Shown: positions 10,550 through 23,669 of the stretch, piece after piece
How positions within the stretch are numbered: position 1 is the first letter of the stretch
Layout: every line of letters starts with the position of its first letter
Source: Austropuccinia psidii
Lineage: Eukaryota; Basidiomycota; Pucciniomycetes; Pucciniales; Sphaerophragmiaceae
Length of the DNA stretch: 64,000 bases
Direction: 5' to 3'
Assembly (NCBI GenBank): GCA_023105745.1
Contig: JALGQZ010000013.1
Coordinates: forward strand, 8,923,105 to 8,987,104
Translations under genes and position numbers: made by a program
Notes under the pieces: generated by a model
Told to the model about the DNA's origin: nothing
The model's database searches: none
What the model saw: the letters and a program-made list of their open reading frames with translations, nothing else

Positions 10550-13500
10550 TCAAGCTTTTGGAGAATTGGGTCCTGGCTTTTCAAGATATAGAAAATGAAA
10601 ATCCTTAACCAGTTCAGGAAAATTCTTGAGGTTTTCAGTTGGTTCCCAAGTGGATCTTTCTGGGTCTTGACTGAAACCTTTCCATTCCATCAGATACCAT
10701 AATTTTCCTCTCTTGAGATTTGAGTCCAGTATTTGAGAGACTTCCCATTCCTCTTCTTCTTCAATGATGATTGAAGGAGGAGGCTCTTGATGCCTATTTG
10801 GGATTGTTGATGTCTTGACTGGTTCTAAGAGTGAAATATGGAAGGCTGGGTGGATGGACTTCCATTGAGATGGGAGCTTGAGGTGGTAGGCATGAGTGCT
10901 GACCTTCTTCAACATTGGAAAAGGACCCAAACATCTTTCAGACAGTTTTTTGGTGGGTCTAGTTGATTTGATGTTCTTGGAGGAAAGCCATACCATGTCA
11001 CCAGGATTGAAAACATGTGGACTTGCTCTACTTTTATCTGCATACCTCTTAAACCTGTTTATGGAAACTTCAAGTTCTCTCTTGACATCTGGCTGTACTG
11101 ATTGGATTTTTGTGGATAAATTTCCAGCAGAAGTATCTTGAGTAATGTGAACTGAGTCAAAGTGTGGATCTCTTCCATAAAAGTGAAAAATGGTGATTGT
11201 TTTGTTGAAGAGTGGTCAGAGTTATTGTAGGAAAATTCAGCCATAAGAAGCCAGGTTTTCCAATCATCTTGATGATAACTGACATACATCCAAAGGTACT
11301 GTTCTAGTATCTTATTTACCCTCTATGTCTTTCCATCAGTTTCTTGATGATAAGCAGTTGACATATCTCTTGAAATCTTGGGCTGCTGACAAAGATTGGT
11401 CCAAAAAGAAGAAACAAAAAGCAAACCTCTATCACTAACAATGCTTGAAGGAAGGCCATTATTTGAGACAATATTCTTGATGAATAAATGGGCCAAATAT
11501 AATGAAGTTATTGAAGACATTGTTGTAATGAAAACTGCCATTTTTGAGAATCTGTCCACTATGGAAAGGATTGAGTCAAAGGAATTGGACAGTGGCAAAT
11601 GAGTGATGAAATCCATTGAAAGACAAATCCAAGGACCATTTGGAATTGGAAGAGGTTTGAGGAGTCCAAACTTCTTGTGGTTATTATTTTTGGTTCTCAA
11701 ACACTGTTGACAGGATGAGACATAATCCTTTATGAATTGAGTCATTCTGGACCAGTGGAAATCCCGCTTGACAAGTTTGAGAGTCTTCTGTTGGCCAGGG
11801 TGCCCAGCTAGAGGAGAGTCATTCCTTTTTTGAAGTATGCTGAGTTGAAATGTGGGGTCATTTGGGACCACCACCCGATCTTTGAACAGAAGAAGTTGGG
11901 AGGAGGAATAAAGAGAATAATCTTGGACTGATTTACCTTTACCCAAATCTTGAAGGATACTTCTATATTGAGAATCTTTCCATAATGACTTCTGAATTGA
12001 TTCAATCAAATTTGAAAATGCTTCCACCTTGACTGCAAAGAATTTTGAGGCTTGAATTTCATCTTGCTTGATTATTTTTTGATAATTCATTCAATTCTTG
12101 CTGATGAAATCTTCCCCCCTCTCTGGGTAAAAGTCGTCCTGACATGATAAAGCATCTGGAAGGGTAGCCAAGCGGCCAGGGCGGTAAGTGATTGAAAAAT
12201 GGAATTCAGAGAGAAATTCAGCCCCGCCGGCTTGACGGCAAGTGAGAATCTTTGATGACATAAAATATTGAAGTGACAAATGATTGGTGAGAACTTCAAA
12301 AGAGGGAGAAAGTGAAAGGGCAAAAGCTCTCCAGTGCTTGAGAGCCCAGACTATTCCAAGGAGTTCCTTGTCATTAATCTCATAATTGAGCTCAGCTGGG
12401 AGAAGCTTGCGGCTATCAAATGCAATTGGATTTTTTCCTGAGTCAGAAATCTGACTCAGTACAGCACCCAAGGCATAATCTGATGCATCAGTCTCTACAA
12501 TGGTGGGTAGAGAAGGGTTAAAGTGAGAAAGGATTGGAGAAATGGTGAAAGCCTCTTTGAGTTGATGAAACTGTCTAAGAGCTTCCTCATTGAGGGTAAA
12601 ATGGGAATATTTCTTGAGGAAACTTGTGAGTGAATTAATCTTCTTTGAATAATTCTTGATGAAACAGCAGTAAAAACTGGCAAAGCCAAGGAATTATTGA
12701 AGAGCCTTGAGGTTTCTTGGAGGTGGCCAATTGAGAATTTGCTGGACTCTTGCGTGGTACATCTTGAGGCCTTCAGAAGAAACAACATAACCCCAATACT
12801 CTACACTAGTAACATGAAACAGGCACTTGGAGGCCTTAGCAAAGAGGGTATTGGCTCTGAGCCTGGAAAGAACAGTGGACACATGAGTGACATGTTCTTC
12901 GTCATATAGAGAAAAGACCATAATTTCATCCAAATAAACCACAACATAAAAATCAAGAAGATCATAAAAAATACCATTGACAAGGTTTTGAAAAGAGGAA
13001 GGAGCATTGGTGAGCCCAAATGGCATAACAAATACTCATAGCTGCCATATTTAGTTCTAAAACATGTCAAGTGTTTGTCACCTTCCTTGATTCTGAGAAG
13101 GTTATATGCACCATGCAAATAAATCTTGGAGAAGATAGAAGAACCATTTATAATAGTAAGAAGCTGATTCATAGGAGGAACAGGATACTTTTTCTTCCTA
13201 GTAACAGCATTGAGTTTGCGGTAATCACCACACAAACGGAGGCCACCATCTTTCTTTTTGACAAAGTGGACAGGTTCTCCTGTTGAAGAGGAGCTTGGCC
13301 AGATGAAAACTTTCTCTACATGCTCTGAAATGTAGGCCCTGAGTGTATCTGAGTCTTGGTTTGATAAAGAGTAGATCACCCGAGCTAGAGGTAGAGAGCC
13401 CTCCAGCTCAATATGATAATCACAGGCGCGGTGAGGAGGAAGTTTCTCTGCTTTCACCTTGGAGAATCCATCCAAGTACTGGTGATAGGCAGGAGGAACA

Positions 13501-14150
13501 ACCTTCATCACGGTTTCTATTTCTTCTGGCTCTTCCTCTTCATCCCACATCTCCTCCAGGGATTCTTGATAAGATGAAGGAGGAAGGTCCATATTCCCAA
13601 AGAAGAGATGAATTGAAGATACAGAATTATCTTCTCCAACATCTTGAATCTCTTTGAAGACTTCATCTCTAGATGATAGTAATGACTGATGGCAATTAAG
13701 GGAAGGAATATGGACAGAAGATGGAAATGATGGTGTTCTAGAATCACCAACCAGACCTGCACATGATTTGGCAGAAGAAAAGTCATTACTGAAAGATTTT
13801 GAAGGCTCATAATAGTCCTTATGATAAGCATTAAACCCCTTGGGAGTATCAATGACTGAAAAGTCCCATTCAAAGCTTGGGAAGGAAGGGAACTCAACCA
13901 TATATTTAGTATGGTGAGTCACAAATAAAGAAGGAGACTCAGAGGAGTCAAGAATGATAAGGGGAATCTTTTCTGGGTGTTCTGACATGGTAAAAGAATA
14001 CTTGTGAACAAACTGATTTGCAATAAATGAGTTGGTAGCACCAGAATCAATGAGAATACTGTAAAACGTAACAGAGAGAGAAGAAAAAAAAATTCAAGAT
14101 AATGTTTAATACCAGTATTCAAAATGCACAATTGTGCTCTGGATGGAAAA
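10550..14150 (-). pseudogene. G2 pol polyprotein (protease, RT, RNase H, integrase, chromodomain), inactivated
   Basis: In order on the minus strand: protease ILIDSGATNSF (about 14050); RT from YHQYLDGFSKVKAEKLPPHR to MPFGLTNAPSSFQNLVNG; RNase H (12471-12091, LLGIVWALKHWRAF); integrase with HPGQQKT..CQQC zinc site, SMDFITHL and VSDRGLLF; and a C-terminal chromodomain with EEEEWEVSQILDS, YLMEWKGFSQDPERSTWEP. Catalytic damage is visible. RT motif A reads KIYLHGAY, where the family has an Asp at the Y. The YxDD box reads YLDE. The integrase Glu position, in TDGKT-stop-RVNK, is a nonsense codon. Frameshifts split RT near 13026. The element cannot move by itself. Confidence 0.92.
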
Positions 14151-15521
14151 CAGTGAAGACCATTGAACACAACATGATCTTCACTCAGGATTTTCCCTGG
14201 CTGGGAAATTTGCCTGACAGTTGGGTCAGGTTGTTTTGATGCCTTTTGAAACAGGACTCAAGACTATGCTTCCAACCACAATAGGTACATAGACCCTCCT
14301 TGATTCTTCTTTCTTTTTCAGAATTCATCAACTTGAAATCTTTCTTCAATAAAGAAGAATGGGGCTTGTCCCTATTCTGAAAATTCTACTTCTTCTTTTG
14401 ACTTGAGCTTGAAGAACTTTGAGGATGAGGAGAATTTGACTTTAAGGCCTCTGGCTTCTTCTCTTGATGATGACTCTTTTCATTTTGCCTCTCATTGTAC
14501 CTGGTATCAAGCTCCAGGGTAATATCCATTAATTCTTGAAGAGAGTCAATTCTTGAAGGATGGGAGGCCAATTGATCCAAAATCCTGGATGGAAATCTCT
14601 TCCTGAAATGGTGGATAAGAGCCCTTTCACCCCAATCTCCAATTATTGAGACAAGACTTCTGAAATCAGCAATGTAAAAAGATACATGCCCACCTTCTTT
14701 CATTCTTACAGAATCCAATTCTTCTTCAGCTTTTCTGACTTCATTTGGGTCCCCAAATAAGGTGAAGAGTTGAGATTCAAATAATTTCCATGAATTGAGA
14801 AGGTAATTTGGATCTTGATTGGTGAGATTGGAAAGATAAGGCTCAATCCATTTTGCAGCCCTGCCAATGAGAAATGAAGTGGCATAAAGGACCTTCTTTC
14901 AGTGTTGAGCGAATTTTGCCAGATCATTATGAAAAATCAGTTGACAAGACTGAATAAAGCTTCTAACTTTGAAGGGTTGAGTCCCATAAATGCATTCTGG
15001 TGCCTTCATAGATGGAGTCTTGAAGGCTGGTGGTCTTGATACTTCAGAGGATGAAGCTTCTTGAATATTGGCCATAATCTGAGTCATTTGCTGCATAATG
15101 GCCAATAAAGATGGTTCAGACTGATGAGAGACAGGCTGATTAGACTGGCTAGAGTTGGCCCTCCAGTACCTTGGGATGCCTCCACAGGAGCAGGGACACC
15201 TTCAGTACCATCAGACTCTTCCTCTTCCACAGAATTCTCCTCCTTCTCTTCACCATCTTCACCTGGACCTCTGAAAATGGTCCTTGAAGTCCCTGGATAT
15301 CCGCCAACTACTCCTGAGAATGAGCTTGATCTTCTTGGCACTCTTCCTTCCTTCCTGGAGGGTTTTGCTCCTTCCAAAATGGGTCCTCTGTCCAATTTTG
15401 CCCTCAGTTGAGAAACTGCTGGGGTGCCATCAAGAGGAGCCCTGGGAGCTGGAGTGAGAACAGCTGGAGTTCTGGCCTGAGATCACATCTGCGTTGAAGG
15501 AGGTGAGTGTTGGATGGGCAT
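14150..15521 (-). pseudogene. G2 gag, inactivated
   Basis: The frame starts at an ATG at 15519-15521 (MPIQHSPPSTQM) and meets a stop immediately after. The rest is spread over several frames: LDRGPILEG, VEEEESDGTEGVPAP, MAIMQQMTQIMANIQ, FIQSCQLIFHNDLAKF, MKEGGHVSFYIADFRSLVS and ILDQLASHPSRIDSLQELMDIT, then a Ser/Gln-rich tail. It ends in a short zinc knuckle CTYCGWKHSLESC near 14290-14250. The same gag family occurs in element D (2135-2817). Gag would build the particle and bind the element RNA. Confidence 0.88.
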
Positions 15522-15539
15522 AATTTCAGGATAAAATGA

Positions 15540-16273
15540 AATAAAATGAAAAACAATCAATATTTGAAGATGAAAACTTGAGGCAATTGAAATAATGCTT
15601 GAAGTCAAAAGTCAAAATCAATATCTTGAGGAAAATCAATAAAAATAAATAAATCAAATGAGATCTTCAGGTAAATCAATCAATTAAATATCAAATGAAA
15701 ACTTGAAGTCAATGAATCAATTAAGTAAAATCAATCAAAATCAAAATCTTGCAGAAAATCAATTAATAAAAATGAATTCTTGAGACAAAATCAATTCATG
15801 TCAAATTTCTTGATGTGAAAAATCAGCAAAATCAATGAAATCTTCAGGTCAATCAATTTTCTTGAGGTCAATATCAATTTATGTCAAATCAATCAATCAA
15901 ATCAAAATCAAGTGACTCCTCTTTAAAAATCAAAATTCTTGAAGAATGAATCAAATATGAATCTTGATGTGAAGAATGTGTCTGAATAACTTGATGAAAA
16001 ATTTGAAAATCAAATGAAAATTAAGATGATGCCTGAATTATGAATCAATTAAAGATGATGATTTGAGATAATATTTAAGAAAAAAGAGACAAAAATAAAA
16101 TTGGGGTCAGCTTTTAATTTTCAGAATGAATAATGAATGAGAAAATTGGGAGGTGACAATGAATAATAGGGTTCATAAGTGTTAAAGAGGCATAATTTCA
16201 ATGAGATGAGTGAATGAAATTATAAAAAAAAGAATGAACAGAATGAAAATAAATTATGAGTTAATTAATATAA
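15540..16273 (-). repeat. AT-rich leader of G2
   Basis: Low-complexity AT-rich stretch with irregular AATCAAT, TCTTGAGG and AAAATCAA repeats between gag and 5' LTR, matching the leader of element D. I see no tRNA-type primer binding site right next to the LTR; the LTR is followed by ATTATATTAATTAACTC. Confidence 0.6.
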
Positions 16274-17661
16274 TGTCACAGGGGCTCTTGGACAGAAAAA
16301 CAAGAGTGCCCTGGCACTCAGAAATCAGGGAACTCACTTAGAAGACTCCAAAGAATAAATAAAATAAAATAAAAGAAATGAATTCCTCTAAGAAATATGC
16401 AGGTACAAGATGAGATGCAATAAGAGGAAAGAGGAGCCAAATGACCAAAGAGCCAACCAAGTAAGTCCTTAATCACTTTTTTAACCTGTCAAAATGAGCA
16501 ATGGAATTAATCAGGATATGACCACCAAATATCCACTGACAGGCAAAGAAAGAATAAGAGAAAAGATGCTAAAGGACTGACTTGATTAAAGATAAAATAA
16601 AATCAAAATATATTAATTAAGTGGGGAAAAGCCCCCCAGGGTGGAAAGGGTAGCTGTTATATGTGAAAAGTTAGGAGCTTGAGCTCTTAAGGCTGAAAAC
16701 TGATCTGTATTGATCGTTGAGGCTGTATTGATTGTTTTGGGAATTGATACAGCTGGCTAATATTGAAATTGAAATGGGTTGAATGAATTTCCCATACTTG
16801 AAACTGAAATAAATTTCTTGATAGATCCAGACTTTATTGAAATGAAGGTGGTTGCCAAGATGGATTGAGTGGAGCTTTGACACTTGAAAAATGAATGAAT
16901 GAATGAACTGCCTCTTGAATCCCTTGAGAATGGTTGAACAGTATTGCCTTGGAGGAATACTGTGAATGAAATTATCCAATGATGTGTTGATGGCGTGATT
17001 GGTCTTTGACACTGAAACACTTTCTCTTGAGCCTTGATGAGTCCTCTGAATAATTGGGTGCCTTGGTGACGTGATTATATGTTGGAATATTGAAATGACC
17101 ATTTGATATTGCCACCATTGAATTGCTGTTTAAAAATTATGCATAATGATATATAACATCATTTATGGCATATTGGTTCATAGGAAAGAAGATTACGTCC
17201 AAAGGCCTTTAGATGGAAAGACAGAGGGGAAGAAGATGGATGTGATGGCTTCAGAGCTTGGAATGGAGTTTTTGGCCACTTTTGGGTTATGAGCCAAAAA
17301 CTGGCCCAAAGGGCTGGAAAGTGTCTTTTGGACACTTTGTGTCAAAGTGCGCAGAAATGTGCAAAGTGCGCGAAATGCGCATTATGAGCCCAAATGGCCA
17401 AAACAGCCATTTGGTTCATTTCCCCTGGTTTTGAGGGAAATGACCAGAGATACCCAATTGGGCATAAATTGCCGCTATGGCTTCTGGATTTAGGTGAAGG
17501 GCCATGAAGACCCAAAAAGACAAATGGCCATAAATGGTCCATAAGCTGATTACGTGGCCATATTGGCCACTGGTGATTGATAGGGCCAATTGGCCATAAA
17601 AGGACTGTGGCTTGATATGCCATACCGAGATCCAAGGAGGTGAATTGCCATGGTTGCAACA
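16274..17661 (-). repeat. 5' LTR of G2
   Basis: A 1388-bp LTR. On the minus strand it starts TGTTGCAACCATGG, which differs from TGTCACAACC in the 3' LTR. It ends CCCCTGTGACA. It is about 50 bp shorter than the 3' LTR because a block around 16575 is missing, matching about 8605-8660. Confidence 0.9.
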
Positions 17662-20337
17662 GTGACCTCTTTAATGAAATGAAGTTGGATGTTGACATTC
17701 TTCATGTGTTTGTTGTTAAAATTGCAGTCCCCATTGGCTGCATTGATGCAGCTCTGGTTGTCTCCATGAACCACAATAGGAGCAATTGTTGAAAAGAGAC
17801 AACATTCTTTTACCCATTGACAAAGCGAAAGAAGTTCAGAAGTCAGATCACACAGAACCTTATACTCAGCTTCTGCGGTAGATAGAGAAACAGGGGGCTG
17901 CTTCCGAGTCTTCCAGAGCATCAGACAGCCATTAAGAGTCGCAACATATCCCAAGACGGATTGTGGACTAACATGGCAGTTCCCCCAATCAGCATTTCTA
18001 TAGGCAATGATACCCTGAGAGGGCCTTTTAGAATAAAGAAGCCACATGTCGGGAGAGTCCCTTAGATACCGCAAGATGTGGAGGAAGCCATGCCAGTGGG
18101 TAACACCTGGGTTCTCCAGAAACTGAGAAATCGAGCTTACGGAATGTGAGAAATTGGGTCAAGTTGCCATGCTTAAGTAGTTAATACTACCAATTGAACT
18201 CCAATAGTTGACCGCAAGTTTCTTGAATTCAACAGCTTCTTCTTCAGTTGCAGGCAAATAATGATTGTTTGGTGGCAGTGGAGTAGAAACAGGTCTGCAT
18301 TCTTGCATGCCGTACAAAAATAACAAGGAGTTGGAAAAGTGTTGTTGATCCAAGCCAGTCCTGTTGGGCAGGTGCGTGACTTTCACACCTAACATGAGGT
18401 CAGCAGGGCCAATATCTTTGATATCAAACTCTTTTGAGATCTTGGTTTTGAATGACAACGCATCAGCACCAAAAATTGCAATGTCATCCACATGAACATA
18501 AATCCACAATGGATGATTTTGGTTTCAATAAAAAACACAAGGATCTAAAACGCAGGCAACAAATTCACTGGAAGCAAGCCAGCTTTCGAGGCTATCATAC
18601 CAAGTGAGTGGAGCTTGCTTGAGACCATATATGGCCTTTTGAAGGTGTAAACAGTACTTTTCTCTTGCCAAATCAAGACCTTGAGGGACCAAAAGATAAA
18701 AAGTCTCATTCAGAGAAGCATTTAAGAATGTTCTCTCAATGTCTATTTGGTGGAATGGCAGAGAGGTAGTTGCGGCTAAGGCAATCAGGGTTTGAAGAGA
18801 ATTGAAACGACGTGTTGGCGAGTAGGTCTTGTTGTAATCAATTCCTGCAGTTTGGGTGAAAACCTGAGCACAGAGACAAGCCTTGTGCTCTATGATGTTT
18901 CCAAGGTGACTGCATTTAGGCTTGAAGACCCACACTGTACCAATCAGTCTATAGGCTGGATCAAGATCAATAACCTCCCAAACATTGAGGCTTGCTGTGG
19001 AGTTCAATTCCTTGTTAATTGCCTCCTTCCAAGATTCTTTTTTTGGTGACAGTAAAGCCTGTCTAAAGGTCTTAGGGTCATTGCTACTTGTGGTTAAGAG
19101 AGCGTTGGCCTGTCTGTAATAGGGAAGGATGTTTTGTTCCAGAATGTTTCTGGTAATGTGAGTAGGATGTTGCGGACCTATGATCTTGATTCGAGGTCTA
19201 GGACTTAAGAGATGAGAAGATTAAGGCTTGGTTCATCAGCATTGGCAGACTCTTCATGAGGCACGTCGACTTCATCTACCACTCTTGATGTGTTCTCAAG
19301 TTGCTCATCAGCTTGGAGTTCATCTACCGTTGCTGACGCCCCAATGTGGGTTTCATCTACCACAGTTGCAGGCCAACAATTTGAGTTCCAATCAACAATT
19401 AATTCTCCAATGTCTCCAGATACCTTGGGAAATAAGTTTTCATTGAAAGTAGCATGGCGGGTCTTTGCTACCTTTTTGTCCAAGATTCTAAGGATACAAT
19501 ATGAGGTGTTATTGTTTTCAAAGCCAAGGAGCACCCCTTTGTTCCCAGTTGGTCCAAACTTCCATTCCCGATGTCCTTCTTGAAGGGAGATGATGGCTTG
19601 GCAACCAAATATATGAATTTTTTTGCTCTGAAGAGGTGTGCCTCTCCAAAGTGATAATGGGCTACAATAAATCCTGGATGGAGTAGGGACAATGTTGCAC
19701 AAGATCATAGCTGTTTGAACTTCTTCCGCCCAGTAGATGTTTCTCAAATTGGAGTGATTGAGGATGCATCTTGTCTTCAGTAGGATCAACTGATTTTCTC
19801 TCTCGGCAAATACGTTGTTCTTATTAGTTTCTGCAGGAGAGAAAACATGCTGTAATCTGCATTTTTCAGATAAGGTCTTGAACTTGTGATTCAAGAACTC
19901 ACCGCCCCTGTCAGACACTAGTTTCTTCAGTATTCTATCATTAAGATTCTCCATGGAAATCCTTTTATGAAGAAACTTGTTGAATGCATTGGCTTTGTTT
20001 TTAATGAAGCAGGTAATCTTGAACAAAGTAAATTGGTCAATGATTGTAAGGAAATATTGGTAACCGGAGACCAAAGGAGGAGTTATAGGTCCAACTAGAT
20101 CAAGATGAACACAATCTAAGGCTAGATATACGTGTTCAAAATTGCCTTTAAAAGGGAGGACATGTGCCTTGTTGAGGTCACATGTCCGGCAGTTGAAAGT
20201 ATTGGACATTAGTCCCATTGATTTTAATACCCCAGGACCTGGTTGTCCAAGGCGTTGATGCCAGTGATGAGGATTAATCTTCAAGATGAAGGCTTGCAGA
20301 ATGAGGTATTTGACGTTCATGAGGTTGTTAGAGATTG
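17662..20337 (-). pseudogene. Copia pol (integrase, RT, RNase H), outer host element
   Basis: Minus-strand Ty1/Copia order. The GAG-pre-integrase block HHWHQRLGQPGPGVLKSMG with CRTCDLNKAH is followed by the integrase core, with Asp in LDCVHLDLVGP, Asp in LVSDRGGEF and Glu in FAERENQ (19205-20320). RT follows (18525-19007: VWEVIDLD, FHQIDIERTFLNASL, YGLKQAPLTWY), then the palm end WIYVHVDDIAIFG (18159-18509). RNase H is at 17662-18074 (STAEAEYKVL, NKHMKNVNIQLHFIKEVT). Stops separate the blocks. The 3' end continues at 8303 beyond G2. The N-terminal side is cut at 20338 by Gypsy A. It cannot be active in this state. Confidence 0.9.
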
Positions 20338-21771
20338 TGTCAGGCTGAGTCTATGATAAAGGAGTAATAAGACTATTTACAACTTTTAACTATGACTGTG
20401 ACATGGTAAAATTTAAATAAAAAGATTTGATAATAAGGAATAAGGGTTTTAAGCTGAATATTAAGGGCTTTACTATTGTAAAATAGTGGTGGGGAGTGCT
20501 TTTGAAAGCCCTGGGTGCAGCTTTACCTGTGGGATGACAATAATAAAGACTACAATAATTGATATTATAATTATACCTGGCTATATTCCAAGAGTATAAC
20601 TGTTTTTGACAGTTGTACTATGTAGGAATGTAAGAGCAGGATGATGAAAACTTTTCTGGCTTTGAAAAGCACTCTTTTTATGCTGAAATGGGGTTGAAAT
20701 TCTGCTAGACCTTTCCACATAGAGGAAGAGAGATTTTTTCACTCTCTGAGACAGGCTTGTTGTTTGCAAAGACCTGTATACACTGTATTGGGCTCAGATG
20801 TGGTTTTGAAACCACATCTGGGCAGTTCTCACCAATACAGGGTGAAAGGTTTTATCTGGGGACCACATAGCCTTCTTCTGACGTGTATGACACATAGAAT
20901 GCTGTACAGAAGCTGTATGGGACCCCGGTATTGACTGAGGTATGAGGTATTGAGGTATAAACATGCTTCTTCCTCAGTTTGACACCTCATAATCATGGTT
21001 TTGGGATACTATCCCAAGGTAAGGCTGTGTTGGTCAGAAGGGGATTTTGAACTTAAAACAGCTATACCTTTGTCAGTTCTTGAGATATCAACCTCAAAAT
21101 TGAATCTGTGTGTAGCCCTGTATGGCTTCTACATGATGGTACCTTATTTGACATGGTTATCATTAAATATGGCAAAGTTATGCCATGTACAAGATTTTTG
21201 TACACATGCATGTTTTTACGCAAAAGCTGTATTGGGATTGTTTGCCCCACAACTTCTGTTATAGTTGAGATATGAGGAAATAGATGACACCATCAGATAG
21301 CCCTGATTGTGTACTTTCCAAAAAGACCCCACTTTAGGTATCTCAAACTAAAACTGTAGAAGTTAGATGAGAGGTGAATGTTTTGTTCAACCTTATTTGG
21401 TCTGAATTTGAACATAACTTCTGTAATATTTGTGCTAGCTCAGTCTGGCTGGTACCATTGGATAGCCCTACCTTACAGCTTCATTATGAATACCCATTTG
21501 ATGGGGTTAAGCCTCTCCTTCTGGATTCCAGATGAGAGGTGAAAATTAAGGTTTATGCTTAGCAATAACTGTGAGCAGAAATAACTTTTTTATTCTTTGT
21601 CCTATGGTGATGGGACTTACATTTTCATAAAGATGTTATTTTCCCCTTTTTTTGATACCTTTCAAGCTAATTTGGCTCAGCTCCATGTTTTGGTGGTATC
21701 TTGGCTATACCATTTGTTTATGGTATTTTGGCTGTCATGCTTGTGCTCTGGTTTTGAGTCACAGGCTGACA
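20338..21771 (-). repeat. 3' LTR of Gypsy A
   Basis: A 1434-bp LTR with plus-strand edges TGTCAGGCTGAG and CACAGGCTGACA. On the minus strand the polypurine stretch TTTTTTAGAGGGAGGGTA (21772-21789) precedes it. It belongs to the same family as the LTRs at 22210 and 58145. It interrupts Copia integrase codons; the flank GATTG (20333-20337) should be the duplicated target, with its partner outside the window. Confidence 0.88.
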
Positions 21772-21798
21772 TACCCTCCCTCTAAAAAAGGCTCATCA

Positions 21799-22209
21799 TT
21801 AGTGACACTTTTTAGTTCTCCTAGACGCTCTGAATCTCCTTGAATGCAGTTTCCCATCTGGTATGGCATCTTCTGTCAACCATTTGTCTTTATCAGCTGT
21901 TTGGTTCTTGAATCTGACCAAGTATTGTCTCTGATCCTTCCCATTAATTCTGATCTTCCTGGCCCTGATGATTTTACTCAAAGGTCCAGGGGAGTCCTCC
22001 ACTTCCACTATTTCAGGTGGTGGGGGGTTCTTTGTCCTGGAGGGCAATTTGTCCTCCTCTGTTTGGAAGTATGGTTTGACTAAACTTACTGGAAAGACTG
22101 GGTGCTTCATAGAAAATTCCTCTGTAATTTTGACTTCCACTGCATTCTTTCCTATCAACCTAATGATAGTGAAGGGCCCTACAAATGATCCTCTCATCTT
22201 CTTGGGTCC
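21799..22209 (-). pseudogene. C-terminus of Gypsy A pol, split by Gypsy B
   Basis: The reading frame [20 protein letters not shown], then [13 protein letters not shown], then [19 protein letters not shown] is the integrase GPF/Y-type end plus chromodomain-like tail. It is the same as in the uninterrupted Gypsy C (59607-60030). It breaks at 22209 within the Gly-Pro codons GGTCC. The upstream part of the same gene resumes at 46530 with NFNNIKGP. Gypsy B lies between, with exact duplication GGTCC. Confidence 0.9.
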
Positions 22210-23645
22210 TGTCAGGATGAAACTATGATGAAGGTGTAAATAGGCTAAATACAACTTTATCTATGTTTGTGACACATTAAAATAGTTTAAAAAGAGTTAT
22301 AGGGGTTTTAAAGATATTTTAATTTAAGATTAAAAGGCTTTACAATATATGATATAGTGGTGGTGAGCGCTTTTGAAAGGCCTGGGTGCAGCTTTATCTG
22401 CTGGGTTACAATAATAAAAGACTACAATAATTAAACTTATAATTATACCTGATTATTAACCAAGAGTAAAGCTGTTTTTGACAGTTTACTGCGTAGGTTA
22501 TTCAAGAGCAGGATGAGGAGACAATTCTGACTGTGAAAAGCCTCCTTTTTATCCTGAAATGGGGTTGAAAAAGTGCTAGACCTTTCCACGTAGAGGAAGT
22601 GAAGATTTTTCACTCTCTAGTACTGGCTTGTGGTTTGCAAACAGCCTGTATAACCTGTATTGGGCTCAGATGTGGTTTTGAAACCACATCTGGGCAGTTT
22701 TCACCAATACAGGGTGAAGATTTTCATCTGGGGACCTCACAGCCTGATTCTGACGTGTATGACGCGTAGAATGCTGTACAGAAACTGTATGGGATCCCAG
22801 TATTGACTGACATATGAGGTATTGAAGTAAAAACAAGCTTCTTTGCCTATTTGACACCTCATATTCATGATTATGGGATATTATCCCATGGTAAGGCTGT
22901 ATATGACAGCAGGTGGGAATCAGACCTTAAAACAGCCATAATGTTGTCAATTCTTGAGATATCAACCTCAAAATTGGTTCAATGTGTAGCCCTGTATGTG
23001 ATCTACACAATGGTACCTCATTTGATATGGGTATCATTCAATTTTGCAAAGTTATCCCAGGTACAATATTTTGTACATATGCGTGTTTTAGGCAAAAAGA
23101 TGTATTGAGCTTGTTTGTCCCATGACTTCTGCAGTAGTTGAGATATGGGGGATTGGATGACACCATCAGATAGCCCTGATTGTGCTCTTTCCAAAAAGAC
23201 CCCACTTCAAGTATCCCAAACTAAAACTGTAGAAGTTAGATGAGAGGTGAATGTTTTGTTCACCCTTATTTGGCCTGAAATTGACCATAACTCCATTAAT
23301 ATTGTTGCTAGCTCAGTTTGGCTGGTTCCATTGGATAGCCCTGGGTTAGAGCTTCATTTTGAATACCCATTCAATGGGGTTAAGCCTCTCCTTCTAGATT
23401 TTAGATGAGAGGTGAAAATTAAGGTTTATGCTCAGCAATAACTTTGAGCAGGAATAACTTTGTTATTTCTTGTCCTATGGTGATTGGACTTATGTTTTCA
23501 GGAAGAGGTGAGTTTCCTCTTTCTTTTGCAAAATTTTGAGCTGATTTGGCTCAGCTCCATGTTTTGGTGGTATCTTGGCTATACCATTTGCTTATGGTAT
23601 TTTGGCTGTCATGCTTGTGCTCTGGTTCTGAGTCACAGGCTGACA
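22210..23645 (-). repeat. 3' LTR of Gypsy B
   Basis: A 1436-bp LTR with plus-strand edges TGTCAGGATGAAAC and TCACAGGCTGACA. It is followed on the plus strand by the complement of the polypurine tract (TACCCTCCCTCCAAAAAAGG). It is the sister of the split 5' LTR at 30439-30658/45332-46529; by eye the first 220 bases differ at about a dozen positions. Confidence 0.9.
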
Positions 23646-23669
23646 TACCCTCCCTCCAAAAAAGGCTCA

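Larger units (their letters stand above)
8304..17661 (-). mobile_element. Complete but inactive Gypsy (chromovirus-type) element G2
   Basis: This is a full LTR retrotransposon in minus orientation: 5' LTR 16274-17661, AT-rich leader, gag, protease-RT-RNase H-integrase-chromodomain, 3' tail with polypurine tract, 3' LTR 8304-9740. It is bounded by an exact 5-bp target duplication, GTGAC (8299-8303 and 17662-17666). It interrupts the RNase H of a Copia element. In about 120 aligned bases at the CA-proximal LTR ends I count seven differences. The coding region has many stops and lost catalytic residues. It is therefore an old insertion. Confidence 0.93.

Noticed and set aside
20338..21771. Solo LTR
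   Set aside because: A polypurine tract and pol C-terminus of the same element follow at once, so it is the 3' LTR of Gypsy A.
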